Shown: in pieces, positions 36,446 to 45,746 of the stretch | How the letters are laid out: every line of letters begins with the position of its first letter | Position numbering within the stretch: position 1 is the stretch's first letter | Assembly (NCBI RefSeq): GCF_014698505.1 | Contig: NZ_JACJTD010000024.1 | Location: 1-64,000, forward strand | DNA from: Nostoc foliaceum FACHB-393 | GTDB lineage: Bacteria; Cyanobacteriota; Cyanobacteriia; Cyanobacteriales; Nostocaceae | Reading direction: 5' to 3' | DNA length: 64,000 nt | Position numbers and translations under genes: made by a program | The notes under the pieces: model-generated | Told to the model about the DNA's origin: nothing | Databases searched by the model: none | What the model saw: only the letters and a program-made list of their open reading frames with translations

Positions 36446-38147
36446 AACTTTTTTTGAAAATTTTGAATTGTTGACAGATACGCCAAATGCGGCTGCAAAG
36501 TTACAGGAACTGATTTTGAAACTGGCTGTAAGAGGTAAGTTGATTCTCCAAGTTACTAACGAGCAAGTTACAGTAACTCAGCTTGAAGTAGTAAAAAGAA
36601 ATAAAAAAAGCTTTGATGATAAGAAGCAAGTTAGAGAATCTAAGGGTAGCTCAGAGATAAATTATTCTGACATTGCTTATCAAATACCCAAAAATTGGAT
36701 ATGGACAAGGCTTTCTAATATAATTACTCTTAAAAGTGGTTCAACTATTGATTTAGGTTTAGAGATAGATAAGGGAGAATTAATATATCTCAAAGTAGGT
36801 GATATGAACCTCCCAGGAAATGAAATAGAAATCACTAATTCAAGCCGTTATGTTTTACCTACAAAAAAAATAGAAAAGCAAACTATACCAGGAAATAGTA
36901 TTATTTTTCCTAAAAGAGGCGGTGCTATAGGAACCAATAAAAAGAGATTAGTAAAACAAGCAATTTTGGCTGATTCTAATATTATGGCAATGATATGTCA
37001 TGAAGGATTAGATATTGAATATTTATATACTTGGTTTTATACAGTTGACCTTTGGCAATTAAATAGTGGAACTAGCGTACCACAAATTAATAATAAAGAT
37101 TTAGAGCCATTACTGTTTCCTTTTCCACCGCTTGCAGAACAAAAACGCATTGTAGAGAAGTGCGATCGCCTGCTTTCCATCTGCGACGAAATCGAAAAAC
37201 GCCAGCAGCAAAGGCAGGAGAGCATTTTGAGAATGAATGAGAGTGCGATCGCTCAACTCCTCTCCTCTCAAAATCCCGAAGAATTCCGCCAACACTGGCA
37301 GCGCATTTGCAACAATTTTGACTTACTCTACAGCATCCCTGAAACAATTCCTAAACTGCGTCAGGCGATTCTAGAATTAGCAGTACAAGGTAAACTTGTG
37401 CGTCAATTGCCTAATGAAGAACCTGCTTCTAAAGTATTACAAAAAATAAAAGAAGAGAAAGAAGAATTAGCGAAACAAGGAATTGTTGTAAAGGAAAAAA
37501 CATTAGCTTCAATAAGTCTTGATGAGCTATCCTTTAATATCCCAGAATCTTGGATTTGGGTTAGACTTGGACAAATTGTAAAGAGTATTCGCTATGGAAC
37601 ATCTAGACACTGCTCGTATGAGCAAAATGGTGTGCCTATTCTTCGCATACCTAACTTAATAAATGGAAAGATTGATCAGCAAGATTTAAAATTTACTGTT
37701 CTATCTGAAAAAGAGCTTCTAGAATTAAAACTAGAAAGAAATGACCTTTTAATGATTCGTTCTAACGGCAGCAAGTCTCTCATAGGTAGAACTGCAATTG
37801 TTAGCGCAGATGTAGAAGGTTATGGTTACGCCGGATACTTAGTTAGGCTCAAAATTTTTCTTAATTATATTGATTCAAGATATCTTAATTTAGCTTTAGA
37901 TACAAATTTTGTTAGATATCAAATTGAAATTCCTATTAGAACAACTTCAGGAGTTAAGAATATTAACAGCACTGAAATTTCAAATCTAATACTTCCGCTT
38001 CCACCACTTGGTGAACAAAAACGTATTGTAGAGAAGTGTGATCGCCTGATGTCCCTCTGCGATACCCTAGAAGCTAAATTGAAACAAGGGCGAGATAGTA
38101 GCGAGAAGCTAATGGAAGTCGCAGCAAAGCAAGTTTTAACAGCCTGA
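36435..38147 (+). CDS. hsdS: Type I restriction-modification specificity subunit
   Basis: 570 residues, with two target-recognition domains of about 180 residues. Each is entered by an IPKNWIWTRLSNII or IPESWIWVRLGQIV segment and closed by LPPLAEQKRIVEKCDRL or LPPLGEQKRIVEKCDRL, which begins the conserved spacer helix. The near-identical spacers show the internal duplication of HsdS. The two domains differ, so the DNA target should be bipartite and asymmetric. No fragmentation is seen. Confidence 0.94.
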   Translation: MKLKTFFENFELLTDTPNAAAKLQELILKLAVRGKLILQVTNEQVTVTQLEVVKRNKKSFDDKKQVRESKGSSEINYSDIAYQIPKNWIWTRLSNIITLKSGSTIDLGLEIDKGELIYLKVGDMNLPGNEIEITNSSRYVLPTKKIEKQTIPGNSIIFPKRGGAIGTNKKRLVKQAILADSNIMAMICHEGLDIEYLYTWFYTVDLWQLNSGTSVPQINNKDLEPLLFPFPPLAEQKRIVEKCDRLLSICDEIEKRQQQRQESILRMNESAIAQLLSSQNPEEFRQHWQRICNNFDLLYSIPETIPKLRQAILELAVQGKLVRQLPNEEPASKVLQKIKEEKEELAKQGIVVKEKTLASISLDELSFNIPESWIWVRLGQIVKSIRYGTSRHCSYEQNGVPILRIPNLINGKIDQQDLKFTVLSEKELLELKLERNDLLMIRSNGSKSLIGRTAIVSADVEGYGYAGYLVRLKIFLNYIDSRYLNLALDTNFVRYQIEIPIRTTSGVKNINSTEISNLILPLPPLGEQKRIVEKCDRLMSLCDTLEAKLKQGRDSSEKLMEVAAKQVLTA

Positions 38148-38370
38148 TAACGTCCTGGCGTTTCGCATTCAATCAGCTTGCAGGCGATCGCTGAATACTG
38201 TTAACTCAAATTGTGGAAAACTGCGATCGTAGTCTTAAGGCTATTACAGGTAAATGATAACTGACTCCCGATTGCTGAAAAGATGCCGATCTTGGATTTG
38301 CAAAATGCTGATTAATTCGTGGAAACGTCGGCTGTAATAAAGATTTATAAACTTATGGAAGCCTTAAATA

Positions 38371-41229
38371 TTAGACTTTGCAAGTCTTTGCGCGAGATAA
38401 GAGAGACTCTAAAATCAAGTCAAATTGCCTCATATATCCAACATTAATAACCCAACCATATCTGGAATGAAAATGAGTATAAATTAATGCTGGTAATAAA
38501 GGGACAATATCCATATCTGCAAACTTGTCGGTTCCCACCCGTTTAATATCGGTCAATTCGTCCACGATTTCATTATACGTCTGGTACTCTCCTCCTTTTC
38601 GCCAACCTACGAGATCGCAAAATTTATCCCTATCGACTTTACTTAGACTCTGGTAAATTTTACTCTGGATGCTGATGCCAAATTTATTATTACTATTGTC
38701 AAGCCAAAGTCGATTGATCTCCTGAAGCGTATCACAGGGGAAATTCTTCAAAAGCTGATACCAATTTGCATAGTTTTCTTTAACCATGACTTGGTAAAAA
38801 ATCCAAGCAGTTTCCTCATCTGCTTCTTTCCACTGTTCTTGCTGAAGATAGTTTTTCAATACTTCACATAGTCTATCTGTTTCCAATTCATCAATATATT
38901 TTCTCAATTCAGATTCCAAAGCTTTATCGGCTTCTGAGTCATATCGAACTGCTAACATCTGAGAAAAGCCTTGCCTGAATCGTTCGTGATTTTCTTTATT
39001 AGCGAATTTCAATCGAAAAATTTCTTGCCATACTTCTTCGTTTTTGTTCTCTTCATTACCCCATAATTCATGTAATTTTTCATGAGCTTTTTGGTAGAGA
39101 GAATAGACTTCTGACGCTTCAGGTAGTTTAATACCAGGAATGATGTGAGGTAAAATGCGCGAAACTCGATAAAGTCGATTTGATTTTTCTGGCTCGTAAC
39201 TTACTTCTATAAGCCCTAATTCAATCGCTCGACTCAACTGTTTTTTGTAGTCAAAAGTAGACTCACAAACTACTGATAATGCTGTCATGGGGACGGGAAT
39301 TTCAAATACCAAACATCGGCTAAGTATTCGCTCAATGTCTTGGTCAATTTGCTCATATAACTCTTCCCAAATTATTCTTCCTTGCCATTCAGTAGGATTG
39401 GCTTCAAGTTGAGTGAGTTTTGTTTCTGTATCTTCTGTTGACAACACCTCATCATTTAACCATTCCAACAACCGAGGATTACCATCAGCCAAAATTTTGG
39501 CTCGCTCAATTAAATTTAGAGAAATTTCCTCGGAATTAAAAGCTTTTAATCGACTCAGTTTTTTCTGTAGATCCGATTTGCGGAAGGATTCTAGAGGTTG
39601 TTTGTAGAATGATTCATTCAGGTTTGATTCAAAGTCATAACGACAGGTAATAATAATACGGTCGTCGGCATTATTTTCTTTAATAGCCCATACTAATGAC
39701 TTCAATATTTCGGCTACTTGAGTTTTGAGAATATACCTTCCTTGACGATGTTCTAAATTCCACTCAAAGTCATCAAATACAAGCAAAAAAGGTTTCTCCC
39801 CAGATTGGTTCAACTCCGTGAACACATCTCTTAATCGATATTTGAGTTCCTCTTTGCCTTCCCTGAGTGCTGTCCGTAGCTCTGCATCCCTCAGTTTATC
39901 TGCTAGCTTACTCACCAAACTAGATTCATCAATTTGTCGCCACCAAATGATTTTTTCACTTTCAGATAAGCGATCGCACAATCTCGCTGCAATCGTACTT
40001 TTTCCTAATCCTCCCATACCATGAATTAAAACCCCAATCTTTTCTGAATAGGGCTTGAGTACCCGCAAACAGTTTTGTAACTGGCGACGACGACCAACAA
40101 AAGTTTCACGGGTGGCAACTCTCAGTTTCTTCTCTGGGTCTAAAAACTCTTGAGCAACAGAAGCACGAGCTACGGGTTTACGTCCGCGCTTAACCAACGC
40201 ACCCGGTAGAATTTCTGCCACATACAAGCGCAACAAATGCCAATCTCGTGCTTGATTTTTTAGCAGTACTTGATAAGCGATCGCAATTGCTTCTGTAAGC
40301 GTCTTTCCGGCTGACAATTCCTGGTACAAGACAGCAGCAGTAGCAATGGCATCAGTATCCAACACACGCTGACCCCAACCGATAACAGCAGTTGCACCTT
40401 GCTTTAGTAATGCCTCTGCCATTGATGGTACTCCACCTGCGTCACCTGAGTATCCAGTATTACAACCAGAAAGGAAAATTAGCTTGGGCAGTTGGAATTG
40501 CAATTCTGTAGCGATGTCTTCTGCACTGCTATATTCTGCTTCTCCCAATTCCGTCTCAGTGATAAAACGTGGTTCTTCATCCCGAAACGTAGCATGACCT
40601 GTCAGGTGGATAACATCAAAGTAATTCTTCTCGTTATCATCCACCAAATAACCCAACTCTTTTAGGCAACCACTTTCTTCCACTATCAACGATAAGGGTT
40701 GACGCTTCGTTGCTGCTAAAATTTTGGCTTCTTCAGCCTCAAAATCCAGTTCCGGTTCGATTCGCAATGGCGACGTTGCCATAAACAGAACATTTAATGC
40801 CCGATTTGCTGGCTGATCTTCTGGTGTCAGTTGTTTAGAATCATCATCCTTTACCCACCGGATGGGAATAATGGGAAAAGGTCGCCGATTCAACAAAAAA
40901 TCTGTACTATCGTGCAGTATTTCCCACGGTAAATGAGCGAGTTTTTCCGTTGCAGCAATAGCAAGAACGATACCCTCACGCTTATGCTGGGAAATAGCAC
41001 TTTGAAAAATGCGATCGCTTCCGTCTAACCAGTTATAAAGTGCCTGCCCAGTCTTAGCATAGTCTTCTGGCAGTCTGGTGTAATAATCTGTTTCTACCTT
41101 TTGAATCAACTCAGTGATTTCTGCCAGGGGTAGCTGACGAGACTGGCAATTATTGGGATTATCCCAGAATAAACGCAACTCTGCGTAGCGATCGCCCACA
41201 AGTTTCAAGTCAAGGTGGAGAATCTTCAT
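38371..41229 (-). CDS. CHAT protease-STAND ATPase fusion
   Basis: 952 residues. An N-terminal CHAT caspase-like peptidase carries the His in VIHLTGHATF (His212) and the Cys in IFLSGCNTGYSGDAGG (Cys256). The ATPase module starts near residue 380 (FVGRRRQLQNCLRVL) with Walker A GMGGLGKS (404-411) and the Walker-B-like FLLVFDDFEW. The C-terminal half is helical and lacks obvious TPR or WD repeats. Such CHAT-STAND proteins act in biological conflict and cell-suicide systems, sensing an invader and cleaving a target. It is translated just after the small EACC1-like gene (2-bp gap), so the two form one operon. Confidence 0.85.
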   Translation of the reverse strand: MKILHLDLKLVGDRYAELRLFWDNPNNCQSRQLPLAEITELIQKVETDYYTRLPEDYAKTGQALYNWLDGSDRIFQSAISQHKREGIVLAIAATEKLAHLPWEILHDSTDFLLNRRPFPIIPIRWVKDDDSKQLTPEDQPANRALNVLFMATSPLRIEPELDFEAEEAKILAATKRQPLSLIVEESGCLKELGYLVDDNEKNYFDVIHLTGHATFRDEEPRFITETELGEAEYSSAEDIATELQFQLPKLIFLSGCNTGYSGDAGGVPSMAEALLKQGATAVIGWGQRVLDTDAIATAAVLYQELSAGKTLTEAIAIAYQVLLKNQARDWHLLRLYVAEILPGALVKRGRKPVARASVAQEFLDPEKKLRVATRETFVGRRRQLQNCLRVLKPYSEKIGVLIHGMGGLGKSTIAARLCDRLSESEKIIWWRQIDESSLVSKLADKLRDAELRTALREGKEELKYRLRDVFTELNQSGEKPFLLVFDDFEWNLEHRQGRYILKTQVAEILKSLVWAIKENNADDRIIITCRYDFESNLNESFYKQPLESFRKSDLQKKLSRLKAFNSEEISLNLIERAKILADGNPRLLEWLNDEVLSTEDTETKLTQLEANPTEWQGRIIWEELYEQIDQDIERILSRCLVFEIPVPMTALSVVCESTFDYKKQLSRAIELGLIEVSYEPEKSNRLYRVSRILPHIIPGIKLPEASEVYSLYQKAHEKLHELWGNEENKNEEVWQEIFRLKFANKENHERFRQGFSQMLAVRYDSEADKALESELRKYIDELETDRLCEVLKNYLQQEQWKEADEETAWIFYQVMVKENYANWYQLLKNFPCDTLQEINRLWLDNSNNKFGISIQSKIYQSLSKVDRDKFCDLVGWRKGGEYQTYNEIVDELTDIKRVGTDKFADMDIVPLLPALIYTHFHSRYGWVINVGYMRQFDLILESLLSRAKTCKV

Positions 41230-41231
41230 TA

Positions 41232-41561
41232 CTACTTGTAGTTTTCTAGAATCTCTTTGATTTGCTCTACAGTTGCGTCTTTGAGCAGTAATCGCCGATT
41301 ATCATCAGTGACAATTAAAACCTTCTCAACCCTGGCACCAGTTGGGTCGTGTAAAGACTTTTGATTCTTCTCCTTCCACTTGTGAATACTCTCTGCAATG
41401 GTCAATGTTCCACTCACAATTCCCACAATCGTGGCTATAGTGGCTAGGGTTCCTTCCCGCTCGACTTCTTCAATAGTTTGATAACTTCCTTCTAATCCCT
41501 CAATTGCTAAAAGTTCTTCTGTAGCTTTTACTGCATCTCGTCCTTGGATTTCAATTTTCAT
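41232..41561 (-). CDS. EACC1-like partner of the CHAT-STAND protein
   Basis: 109 residues. The N-terminal beta strand (MKIEIQGRD) and helix are followed by one hydrophobic segment, LATIATIVGIVSGTLTIAESIHKW (in two parts, about 48-70), and a beta-rich tail with VLIVTDDNRRLLLKDATVEQIKEIL. This layout matches the EACC1 family described with NTP-dependent conflict systems, where it is the constant membrane-associated component beside a variable effector. The recognition comes from the pattern and the neighbour and not from a database hit. Confidence 0.65.
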   Translation of the reverse strand: MKIEIQGRDAVKATEELLAIEGLEGSYQTIEEVEREGTLATIATIVGIVSGTLTIAESIHKWKEKNQKSLHDPTGARVEKVLIVTDDNRRLLLKDATVEQIKEILENYK

Positions 41562-41849
41562 ATTGCTAAATCTTTAAATAAAAACTTCGGAGAGAAAATT
41601 CAGTTAAATGGCGCTTATATTTTTACTTGAAGTAGAGGATGTTAGAAACTGTTTAACAAAATAGCACAAGGTTCGCACCCCACCTTGGCATCTACCTAAA
41701 ATTGTTACATTCCTTGGAAATGCGCCATATCTCTGCGAATATCTCAAGGATATACAACAGTACATCACAAGCACCACATAACGAAAGTCTCCTAACAGAT
41801 AAGCAGAAATTAGACAGTCGTTACTTGCGCTTCGTTAACAAATTACGAA

Positions 41850-42011
41850 TTATTTTGGTGGAATTTTCCCGTCATTCTGAGCTTGTTTAATCGCTCGTTT
41901 CACAATTAACACCGCCATTTGAGACAAAGAACGCTCCTCTGCATCAGCCAAAAATTGCAGGGCTTCTTTGTCTTTTTCTTCCATATAAAGAGTTACAGTT
42001 ACTTTTCCCAT
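41850..42011 (-). CDS. Ribbon-helix-helix (CopG-like) small protein
   Basis: 53 residues, MGKVTVTLYMEEKD opening, then KEALQFLADAEERSLSQMAVLIVKRAI: a beta strand followed by two helices, the RHH fold of antitoxins and small repressors. The ATG at 42011 lies just below a 9-bp inverted repeat (42033-42065), as expected for autoregulation. No toxin gene is adjacent on the same strand, so a solitary repressor is more likely than a toxin-antitoxin pair. Confidence 0.7.
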   Translation of the reverse strand: MGKVTVTLYMEEKDKEALQFLADAEERSLSQMAVLIVKRAIKQAQNDGKIPPK

Positions 42012-42032
42012 TTCATCATCATAAGCGATTTA

Positions 42033-42065
42033 GTGTGTTTTTAGCTTAAACACATTAAAACACAC
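42033..42065. promoter_or_regulatory. Probable operator of the RHH protein
   Basis: GTGTGTTTT (42033-42041) and AAAACACAC (42057-42065) form a perfect 9-bp inverted repeat, with an extra AAACACA half-site between them. It lies in the divergent spacer between the RHH gene and the cassette starting at 42184, and could control both. Confidence 0.55.
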
Positions 42066-42113
42066 CAATTAACATAAAAACACTTTATTTTAGCGTATAA
42101 TTACTGATAAGTC

Positions 42114-42155
42114 AAAAGCCAGCCATCAACTTTCTCAGGGCGGATGCTGGCTTTT
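42114..42155 (+). promoter_or_regulatory. Leader hairpin of the 42184-43319 cassette
   Basis: AAAAGCCAGCCATC (42114-42127) pairs with GATGCTGGCTTTT (42143-42155). It ends in a short T-run 28 bp before the start codon and could act as an attenuator. The same stem sequence recurs at 43079-43108. Confidence 0.5.
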
Positions 42156-42183
42156 GGCCCCCATATCACAGGAGACATTTTCC

Positions 42184-42741
42184 ATGTTAAAGCCTGTTAG
42201 CTACAAAACAGATCAACACAGAGCTTATCAACAAGCTTTAGATGATTTCGGCATCACAGAATTACTGGCAAAGCTCAACAACTACTCTGATGCTGACTTT
42301 GATAGTGCCTGGATACAACTCCAGCAGCAAGAAATAGAAAGTCTAGCTGCGATTCTGATTTCTCAATTAACTTACAGCCTCAATGGTAAGTTGATTGCCG
42401 CTTATCTCAATCTCATCCGGCACAGTAACCAAGATATAGTCCCAAGGTTGATTAACCTCAAATGCCCAGACGCATCTATTGAGCTTCCCGCTAACTTTCC
42501 CGATGTAGCAAAGACACCCAGATTTTTATATGGCGATCGCTTGCGTTGGCTCTCCACTGAAAGCAATACTGACTGGGGTATTGTCATTGGTCGATTTTAT
42601 AGCTTTGCTTGCGATCGCTGCTGCTGGAGTTGGTGTTATCTGATTTGGTTGAGCAAAAATAGCCCCAGTGCAGCTTGGACATCTGCCGATATTGCTTGGG
42701 AAGAAGATTTAGAACCAATCAGCGAGGAAACAGACTTATGA
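42184..42741 (+). CDS. Hypothetical protein, first of a three-gene cassette
   Basis: About 185 residues from ATG 42184; a longer frame opens at 42154 but overlaps the leader hairpin. It is mostly helical with DADFDSAWIQLQQQEIESLAAILISQL and LNGKLIAAYLNLIRH, then a Trp/Cys-rich region (FACDRCCWSWCYLIWLSKN) that is unusual for a soluble protein. No known domain was recognised. Its stop codon overlaps the start of the next gene (ATGA), so they are co-translated. Similar short proteins are, in my experience, common in cyanobacterial plasmid and phage-like regions. Confidence 0.6.
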   Translation: MLKPVSYKTDQHRAYQQALDDFGITELLAKLNNYSDADFDSAWIQLQQQEIESLAAILISQLTYSLNGKLIAAYLNLIRHSNQDIVPRLINLKCPDASIELPANFPDVAKTPRFLYGDRLRWLSTESNTDWGIVIGRFYSFACDRCCWSWCYLIWLSKNSPSAAWTSADIAWEEDLEPISEETDL

Positions 42742-43040
42742 ATCCTCATCCACTCAAGCAGCGAGAACAAGATTTGATGCAACTCTACAGTTACTGTCAA
42801 CTGGGCATGACTCCGAAGCAGTTTTACTCCAAGTGGCAGGTAAACTACGAACAAATGGCTCAGATTTGCGATCGTTCCCTTTCCACCGTTCGGCGCTGGT
42901 TTGCTAGAGGTAAAAACTACCGCCGCCCCATGCCAGCCGATTTACGCCACCTTGCACTGATGAACTTTTTGCTGGAACACTTTGAGGAGATTCCCGAAGA
43001 ACTGTTGCAGAAGCTGTGTTTTCCAGACAAGAGTGGGTAG
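42738..43040 (+). CDS. Helix-turn-helix protein of the cassette
   Basis: About 100 residues. The centre reads MTPKQFYSKWQVNYEQMAQICDRSLSTVRRWFARGKNYRRP, a clear helix-turn-helix with a TVRRWF recognition helix, so it should bind DNA. Translational coupling to the gene before it (ATGA overlap) indicates a joint role. It could regulate its own cassette through the leader hairpin region or the 42033 operator. Confidence 0.7.
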   Translation: MNPHPLKQREQDLMQLYSYCQLGMTPKQFYSKWQVNYEQMAQICDRSLSTVRRWFARGKNYRRPMPADLRHLALMNFLLEHFEEIPEELLQKLCFPDKSG

Positions 43041-43078
43041 AAATTGAATCTAATTTCAATATCAAAATGATATTTCTT

Positions 43079-43108
43079 GCCAGCCACCGTCAAAGTAGGC
43101 TGGCTTTT
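43079..43108 (+). promoter_or_regulatory. Hairpin between cassette genes
   Basis: GCCAGCC...GGCTGGC followed by TTTT, the same stem as the leader hairpin at 42114. It lies 40 bp after the HTH gene and 35 bp before the next small gene. It may be a terminator or attenuator. Confidence 0.55.
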
Positions 43109-43142
43109 GTCTTGGAAATTAGAGTATTACTAGGAGAATTTC

Positions 43143-43319
43143 ATGACATACCTTGAAAGGCTCAGTCCTTGGTGTATAGTCCGGCTTTTACCTAATATGC
43201 AGAACCAAATTGTAGCTCGTTGTCGTCGCCGCAGCGATGCAGAAGCTCATTTACAAGTTTTGCGCCGACTCATCCCTGGTGTGAGTTTTACACTGATTTT
43301 CAATTTGGGGGTAGAGTAA
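43143..43319 (+). CDS. Small basic protein of the cassette
   Basis: 58 residues starting at ATG 43143 behind a good ribosome site (TAGGAG). It reads MTYLERLSPWCIVRLLP, then MQNQIVARCRRRSDAEAHLQ and LRRLIPGVSFTLIF. It is basic and short, with a SDAEAHLQVLRRL segment that I have seen in many unnamed cyanobacterial proteins. It could be a nucleic-acid binder or peptide modulator. No domain is assigned. Confidence 0.55.
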   Translation: MTYLERLSPWCIVRLLPNMQNQIVARCRRRSDAEAHLQVLRRLIPGVSFTLIFNLGVE

Positions 43320-43852
43320 CAAGATTTGACTGCTGTAGAGTAAGTAGCGATCGCATCCTTCTGTTACCTGAAACTGCCAGTTGGGGTATCACCTACGTGG
43401 AGGGGGTACGGGTTAACTAAAATGAGTAAGTAGCACACCTCAATTACTGAGACATTTCAACACTCGTTCCCAGTGTCAGAGCCAGTCAATCTCTACCAAT
43501 ATTTCTTTGCCGTTGTCATAAAATACGTGAACAACAAGTTGCTTACGTAAATGTCAATGGTAACCTCATATTTAGCTACGACATTCCAGCATCTTTGGCC
43601 TAGTGCCAAACGCTCCTTTGTTTTACCCTTCTTTGTAAAGAGCTTCTTACTTAAGTACTCATGCCATATCCTGTAAGTATAATGATCAATAAAAAGTTAG
43701 TTAAGAACCATTTAGCCTTGTTTCAGATTCTACTTCCAAATAAGTTTTAATGATCTGCTGTAAAGCTGTCTTAAAGTATATCTAATAAGTTTAATATAGC
43801 AATATACCAGATTGACTAAGCTCAAAGTATATTTGACGCAGGCAATCTATTG
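43320..43852. other. AT-rich spacer before the four-gene cassette
   Basis: About 530 bases with no believable gene. It separates the small cassette from the nucleoside-transferase-like operon. AT content rises toward 43850, where the promoter of that operon probably lies. I see no repeat or RNA structure. Confidence 0.45.
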
Positions 43853-43891
43853 ATGTATATATTTATAAATATTGGATTTTGTGCAACTTCA

Positions 43892-44479
43892 ATGATTAGT
43901 ACCGTAAAACTAAAACAGATTAAAGTCTATATTGCTGGGAAAGTTTCTCCTAATTCGGTATTTGGGACTTCTAATTGGCGCGATGGTTTTTGTGCAAATC
44001 TTTCTGAAAAAACTGGATTTCAAATTATCAATTTAGATCCACTTAAAAGTCATGAAGACTTTAATCTTGATGAAAACAATTCACAGCTTATATTCGGAAG
44101 AGATTGTTTTATGATTAGGTTAGCAGATTTAGTGATTGTGCATCTTACGAATGATATAAGCGTCGGTGGTTCTCAAGAAATGTTAATTGCTAAATACTAT
44201 AGAAAGCCTCTTATTGGGATTGCTCCCAAAGGAGGAAAATTTCATCAATTAGAAAAAAAAATTTTAGGTAGAGTTTACAAAAACTGGATTCATCCATTTG
44301 TTAAAGTGCCTTGTGATTTAGTAGTTGAAGATATTAACGAAGCTGCCGTTTCTATTAAGAATTTATTCTCATCTTTTGAAGATATTCCTGAAATAAAAGA
44401 TTTGTCAGTTATTGATGAATCCGCAGATTATTATGAAAAGCAATACCATCACCTCGACAAATTTCTTCATTTTGATTGA
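43892..44479 (+). CDS. Nucleoside 2-deoxyribosyltransferase-like protein
   Basis: About 195 residues from ATG 43892; an in-frame ATG at 43853 adds a hydrophobic leader of doubtful reality. The Rossmann-like start KVYIAGKVSPN, then FGRDCFMIRLADLVIVHLTND and SVGGSQEMLIAKYYRKPLIGIAP follow the layout of nucleoside 2'-deoxyribosyltransferase and related N-glycosidase proteins. The Glu in GGSQEM sits where the catalytic nucleophile is found. It could cleave or exchange bases of nucleosides or nucleotides. It heads a four-gene AT-rich operon (40 bp to the next gene). Confidence 0.65.
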   Translation: MISTVKLKQIKVYIAGKVSPNSVFGTSNWRDGFCANLSEKTGFQIINLDPLKSHEDFNLDENNSQLIFGRDCFMIRLADLVIVHLTNDISVGGSQEMLIAKYYRKPLIGIAPKGGKFHQLEKKILGRVYKNWIHPFVKVPCDLVVEDINEAAVSIKNLFSSFEDIPEIKDLSVIDESADYYEKQYHHLDKFLHFD

Positions 44480-44519
44480 TTAAGCTATTGCTATAAATAA
44501 ATTAAATTATAAAACTTCT

Positions 44520-45746
44520 ATGTCTGACATTTTGCAACGGCAAGCAAAAGACTCTTTAATAAATCTTCAAGATTGTTTAAAGTGGTATGCGAAGAACCGA
44601 AATAATGACTTTGTTGGTCAGTTTTTAGATGAAGAAGGGTGCAAAAATAAACAATCCGGTATTTATGGAATGAGTATATGGCTAGTTTTAACGAGTGAAA
44701 TCAGAAACGATCAATTTATTACAAATATCCGACAGCAATGCAAAGAAGAATTGAAAGAGATAGTAAACAAAACAAGAATAATCAGCGCTCCTAACACGAC
44801 AGCGCCTGATAATGATAATTATGAAATGAAGTATATTATACCTAAAATTTGTTATGCATTTGAGGCACTAAATCAACTAGATGATGCAAAAGCAGAAGCA
44901 GGTATTTTACAGCAGTACATCCAACAAGCCCAGCATGGTGAAGGTTCATGGGGATTTTTAACTAATTCAAATGAAGGTAATACTGTTATTACCGCCTTAG
45001 TACTAAGAGCATTTAAATTAGAACCTAGTTTTAGAAAAAACTTGGAAAATGGGCTAGATTATCTTAAAACACATTTTGATGATACAAAAAATTTGTATGA
45101 GCGCCTATTTGTTTTAAACACAATTCACTTGTTTGATGATATTGAAACTTCAAAGAATATTGATGTAGAAAATAATATTAAAAATAATATTAAAAGTCTA
45201 TATAAGGAAGTATATTACAATCCCACTAAGTTTGCTAACCCTCTAAACATAGATTACAACGATCCAGGAAATCAAAGGACACGCTACTTTAGATTGCCTA
45301 CAGATATGATTTTACTAGAATCTTTAACTCTTATATCTGGAAGCAACCTACAGTATTTACATGTTCATGCTGGCAGACGTATTCTTAAATATCTCATCGA
45401 TAATCTAAAAAGCTCAAAATTTACAAAAGACACATCGGGACATAGAGCATCAGCGGGATTTTACTTTTTTGTTAAAAGTGTATTACAGCCAATTTCCCAC
45501 AGAAAAACTTCAAAAATACCAAGGTTGATTAAAGATTTTCATGGTTTGCTTGATTGTTCTATGGCATTTGGCATTGATTTTACATACAATTTACTCATTC
45601 TCATAGCAAGCATAATAATTTTATTATTTTCAATAATAAGCAAAAATAACTTTCTAACTCAATTTATTATTGGTATATTACTAAAATTAATACTCGATTT
45701 ATTTAAAAGTTTATATAATTTTTATAAAGCGTGGGGAGAGCCATGA
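44520..45746 (+). CDS. Alpha-toroid-like protein with two C-terminal membrane spans
   Basis: 408 residues. The N-terminal 300 are helical with GEGSWGFLTNSNEGNTVITA and NGLDYLKTHFDD, a pattern like the QW/toroid repeats of prenyltransferase and terpenoid-cyclase folds. The acidic DxDD-type motif of active cyclases is not seen, so a binding role is more likely than catalysis. The C-terminus carries two hydrophobic segments (NLLILIASIIILLFSIISK and FLTQFIIGILLKLILDLF), which would anchor it to the membrane. Its end overlaps the next start (ATGA), implying a complex with the kinase-like protein. Confidence 0.55.
   Translation: MSDILQRQAKDSLINLQDCLKWYAKNRNNDFVGQFLDEEGCKNKQSGIYGMSIWLVLTSEIRNDQFITNIRQQCKEELKEIVNKTRIISAPNTTAPDNDNYEMKYIIPKICYAFEALNQLDDAKAEAGILQQYIQQAQHGEGSWGFLTNSNEGNTVITALVLRAFKLEPSFRKNLENGLDYLKTHFDDTKNLYERLFVLNTIHLFDDIETSKNIDVENNIKNNIKSLYKEVYYNPTKFANPLNIDYNDPGNQRTRYFRLPTDMILLESLTLISGSNLQYLHVHAGRRILKYLIDNLKSSKFTKDTSGHRASAGFYFFVKSVLQPISHRKTSKIPRLIKDFHGLLDCSMAFGIDFTYNLLILIASIIILLFSIISKNNFLTQFIIGILLKLILDLFKSLYNFYKAWGEP

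Noticed and set aside
41702..41890. Plus-strand 62-codon frame
   Set aside because: No ribosome site and overlaps the better-supported RHH gene on the other strand.
43220..43420. Plus-strand 66-codon frame
   Set aside because: Overlaps the small cassette protein at 43143, which has a strong ribosome site.
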